DNA of 5,620 nt from Acholeplasmataceae bacterium UBA5617 (lineage in GTDB: Bacteria; Bacillota_I; Bacilli_A; Acholeplasmatales; Acholeplasmataceae), in contig DIKN01000070.1 in NCBI GenBank assembly GCA_002424575.1, positions 1 to 5,620 on the forward strand, given 5' to 3'. Positions within the stretch are counted from its first letter, which is position 1, and every line of letters begins with the position of its first letter. The translations under genes and the position numbers were made by a program. The notes below the pieces were generated by a model. It had not been told where the DNA came from and did no database searches. It saw only the letters and a program-made list of their open reading frames with translations. Positions 4,865-5,620 of the stretch are shown in pieces.

Positions 4865-5620
4865 ATGAATTTAAATGACATCAAGGACTCTCAGTTTTTA
4901 AAAAACTTAACCGTTAAAGAGATGCATCAACTTGCGGATGACATTCGCGTTTTTTTGATTGATACCATTTCGAAGACTGGTGGTCACTTGAGTTCTAATC
5001 TGGGAACTGTTGAATTGATGATTGCCCTTCATTATGTTTTTAACAGTCCAGAAGATACCCTGATCTTTGATGTTGGCCATCAAACATACACCCATAAGAT
5101 TTTGACGGGTCGAGCGCATTTATTTGATACACTTCGTCAAACCCATGGTTTATCGGGTTATATCAACTACCGCGAATCAATCCATGATCACTGGGAATCA
5201 GGTCATGCAGGAACCGCTTTATCTGCGCTTCATGGTGCACTCATCGCCAATCGCTTACAGGATAGAGAAGGTGATGTGATTGCGGTTATTGGCGATGCCT
5301 CCATCACCAACGGTATGGCATTTGAAGGACTCAATTTGGTGGGTAATGATACCTCACTCAAAGGGATTATCATCTTGAATGATAACGAAATGAGCATTTC
5401 AAAAAGTGTAGGATCAATCTCGAAAGCACTGACGAAATTTCGTTCGATGAAGGTTTTCATGAAGTGGAAAAAAATATGGTCTAAAGTTCTACCCGGTTTT
5501 ATGATGCGCTTTTTAAGTCGTATCAAACGCGGTCTACGCGGTTTTTTACAGCGACAAAATATTTTTGAAGATTTAGGATACATGTATATTGGACCGATCG
5601 ATGGTCATGATATCAAAAGT
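4865..5620 (+). CDS. dxs: 1-deoxy-D-xylulose-5-phosphate synthase, 3'-truncated by window edge
   Basis: Dxs condenses pyruvate and glyceraldehyde 3-phosphate, with thiamine diphosphate (ThDP), to 1-deoxy-D-xylulose 5-phosphate, the first step of the MEP isoprenoid pathway. The window holds 252 codons, about 40% of the usual 620 or so. Family motifs are GGHLSSNLGTVELMIALHYV (H41), FDVGHQTYTHKILTGR (H72), WESGHAGTALSA (H114), VIGDASITNGMAFEGLN (143-157), ILNDNEMSIS (N174) and LGYMYIGPIDGHD (237-249). Two cofactor-site motifs depart from the usual form: GDA instead of GDG (A145), and GHAGTA instead of GHSSTS. D144 and N174, the expected metal ligands, are kept. Residues 176-234 contain no Asp or Glu but 15 Lys/Arg. 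The ATG at 4865 lies two bases after xseB. Its nearest Shine-Dalgarno sequence (GAAGGAAA, 4847-4854) is rather far, so coupling from xseB is likely. The family N-terminus (LKNLTVKEMHQLADDIR) supports this start. Confidence 0.94.
   Translation, partial: MNLNDIKDSQFLKNLTVKEMHQLADDIRVFLIDTISKTGGHLSSNLGTVELMIALHYVFNSPEDTLIFDVGHQTYTHKILTGRAHLFDTLRQTHGLSGYINYRESIHDHWESGHAGTALSALHGALIANRLQDREGDVIAVIGDASITNGMAFEGLNLVGNDTSLKGIIILNDNEMSISKSVGSISKALTKFRSMKVFMKWKKIWSKVLPGFMMRFLSRIKRGLRGFLQRQNIFEDLGYMYIGPIDGHDIKS

Noticed and set aside
4907..5583. Open frames on the minus strand across dxs (about 70 and 117 codons).
   Set aside because: They lie opposite the strongly conserved dxs frame, carry no recognisable domains and have no plausible start signals.

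Overview
The window holds two unrelated functional blocks, both on the + strand, separated by a convincing intrinsic terminator and a new promoter at about 2840-2930. No mobile element, CRISPR array, tRNA or rRNA was recognised.

Block 1 (1-2836) is a catabolic cluster for unsaturated or keto-deoxy uronates, the monomers released by polysaccharide lyases from pectin-like or glycosaminoglycan-like polymers. It contains the 3' 314 codons of a 2-keto-3-deoxygluconate kinase (kdgK), a 273-bp regulatory gap, then kduI and kduD as a tight pair. KduI isomerises 5-keto-4-deoxyuronate, KduD reduces the product to 2-keto-3-deoxygluconate (KDG), and KdgK phosphorylates KDG to KDPG. The KDPG aldolase that would complete the route is not in the window. 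The gap before kduI contains a sigma-A-type promoter whose spacer is almost filled by an inverted repeat with 8-bp arms, and a second, different palindrome about 70 bp upstream. These look like regulator binding sites.

Block 2 (2880-5620) is a compact housekeeping operon: nusB, xseA, xseB, dxs (dxs cut by the window end). Junctions are a 4-base overlap, a 3-base gap and a 2-base gap. It resembles the Firmicutes nusB-folD-xseA-xseB-ispA-dxs layout (known for Bacillus) with folD and ispA absent. It links transcription antitermination (NusB), exonuclease VII (XseA/XseB) and the first step of the MEP isoprenoid pathway (Dxs).

Organism: AT-rich DNA, strong AGGAGG-type ribosome binding sites, the nusB-xse-dxs order and the protein style suggest a low-GC Gram-positive or a related deep Mollicutes-like lineage (for example Acholeplasma/Izemoplasma-type or Erysipelotrichia). 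TGA is a stop here (nusB ends in TGA, and Trp is encoded by TGG throughout), so it does not use the Mycoplasma/Spiroplasma code. The taxonomic placement is inference.

I see no clearly new biological system. The points most worth a second look are the operator-like repeats before kduI, the altered thiamine-diphosphate motifs and acid-free basic segment in Dxs, and the xseA start choice.
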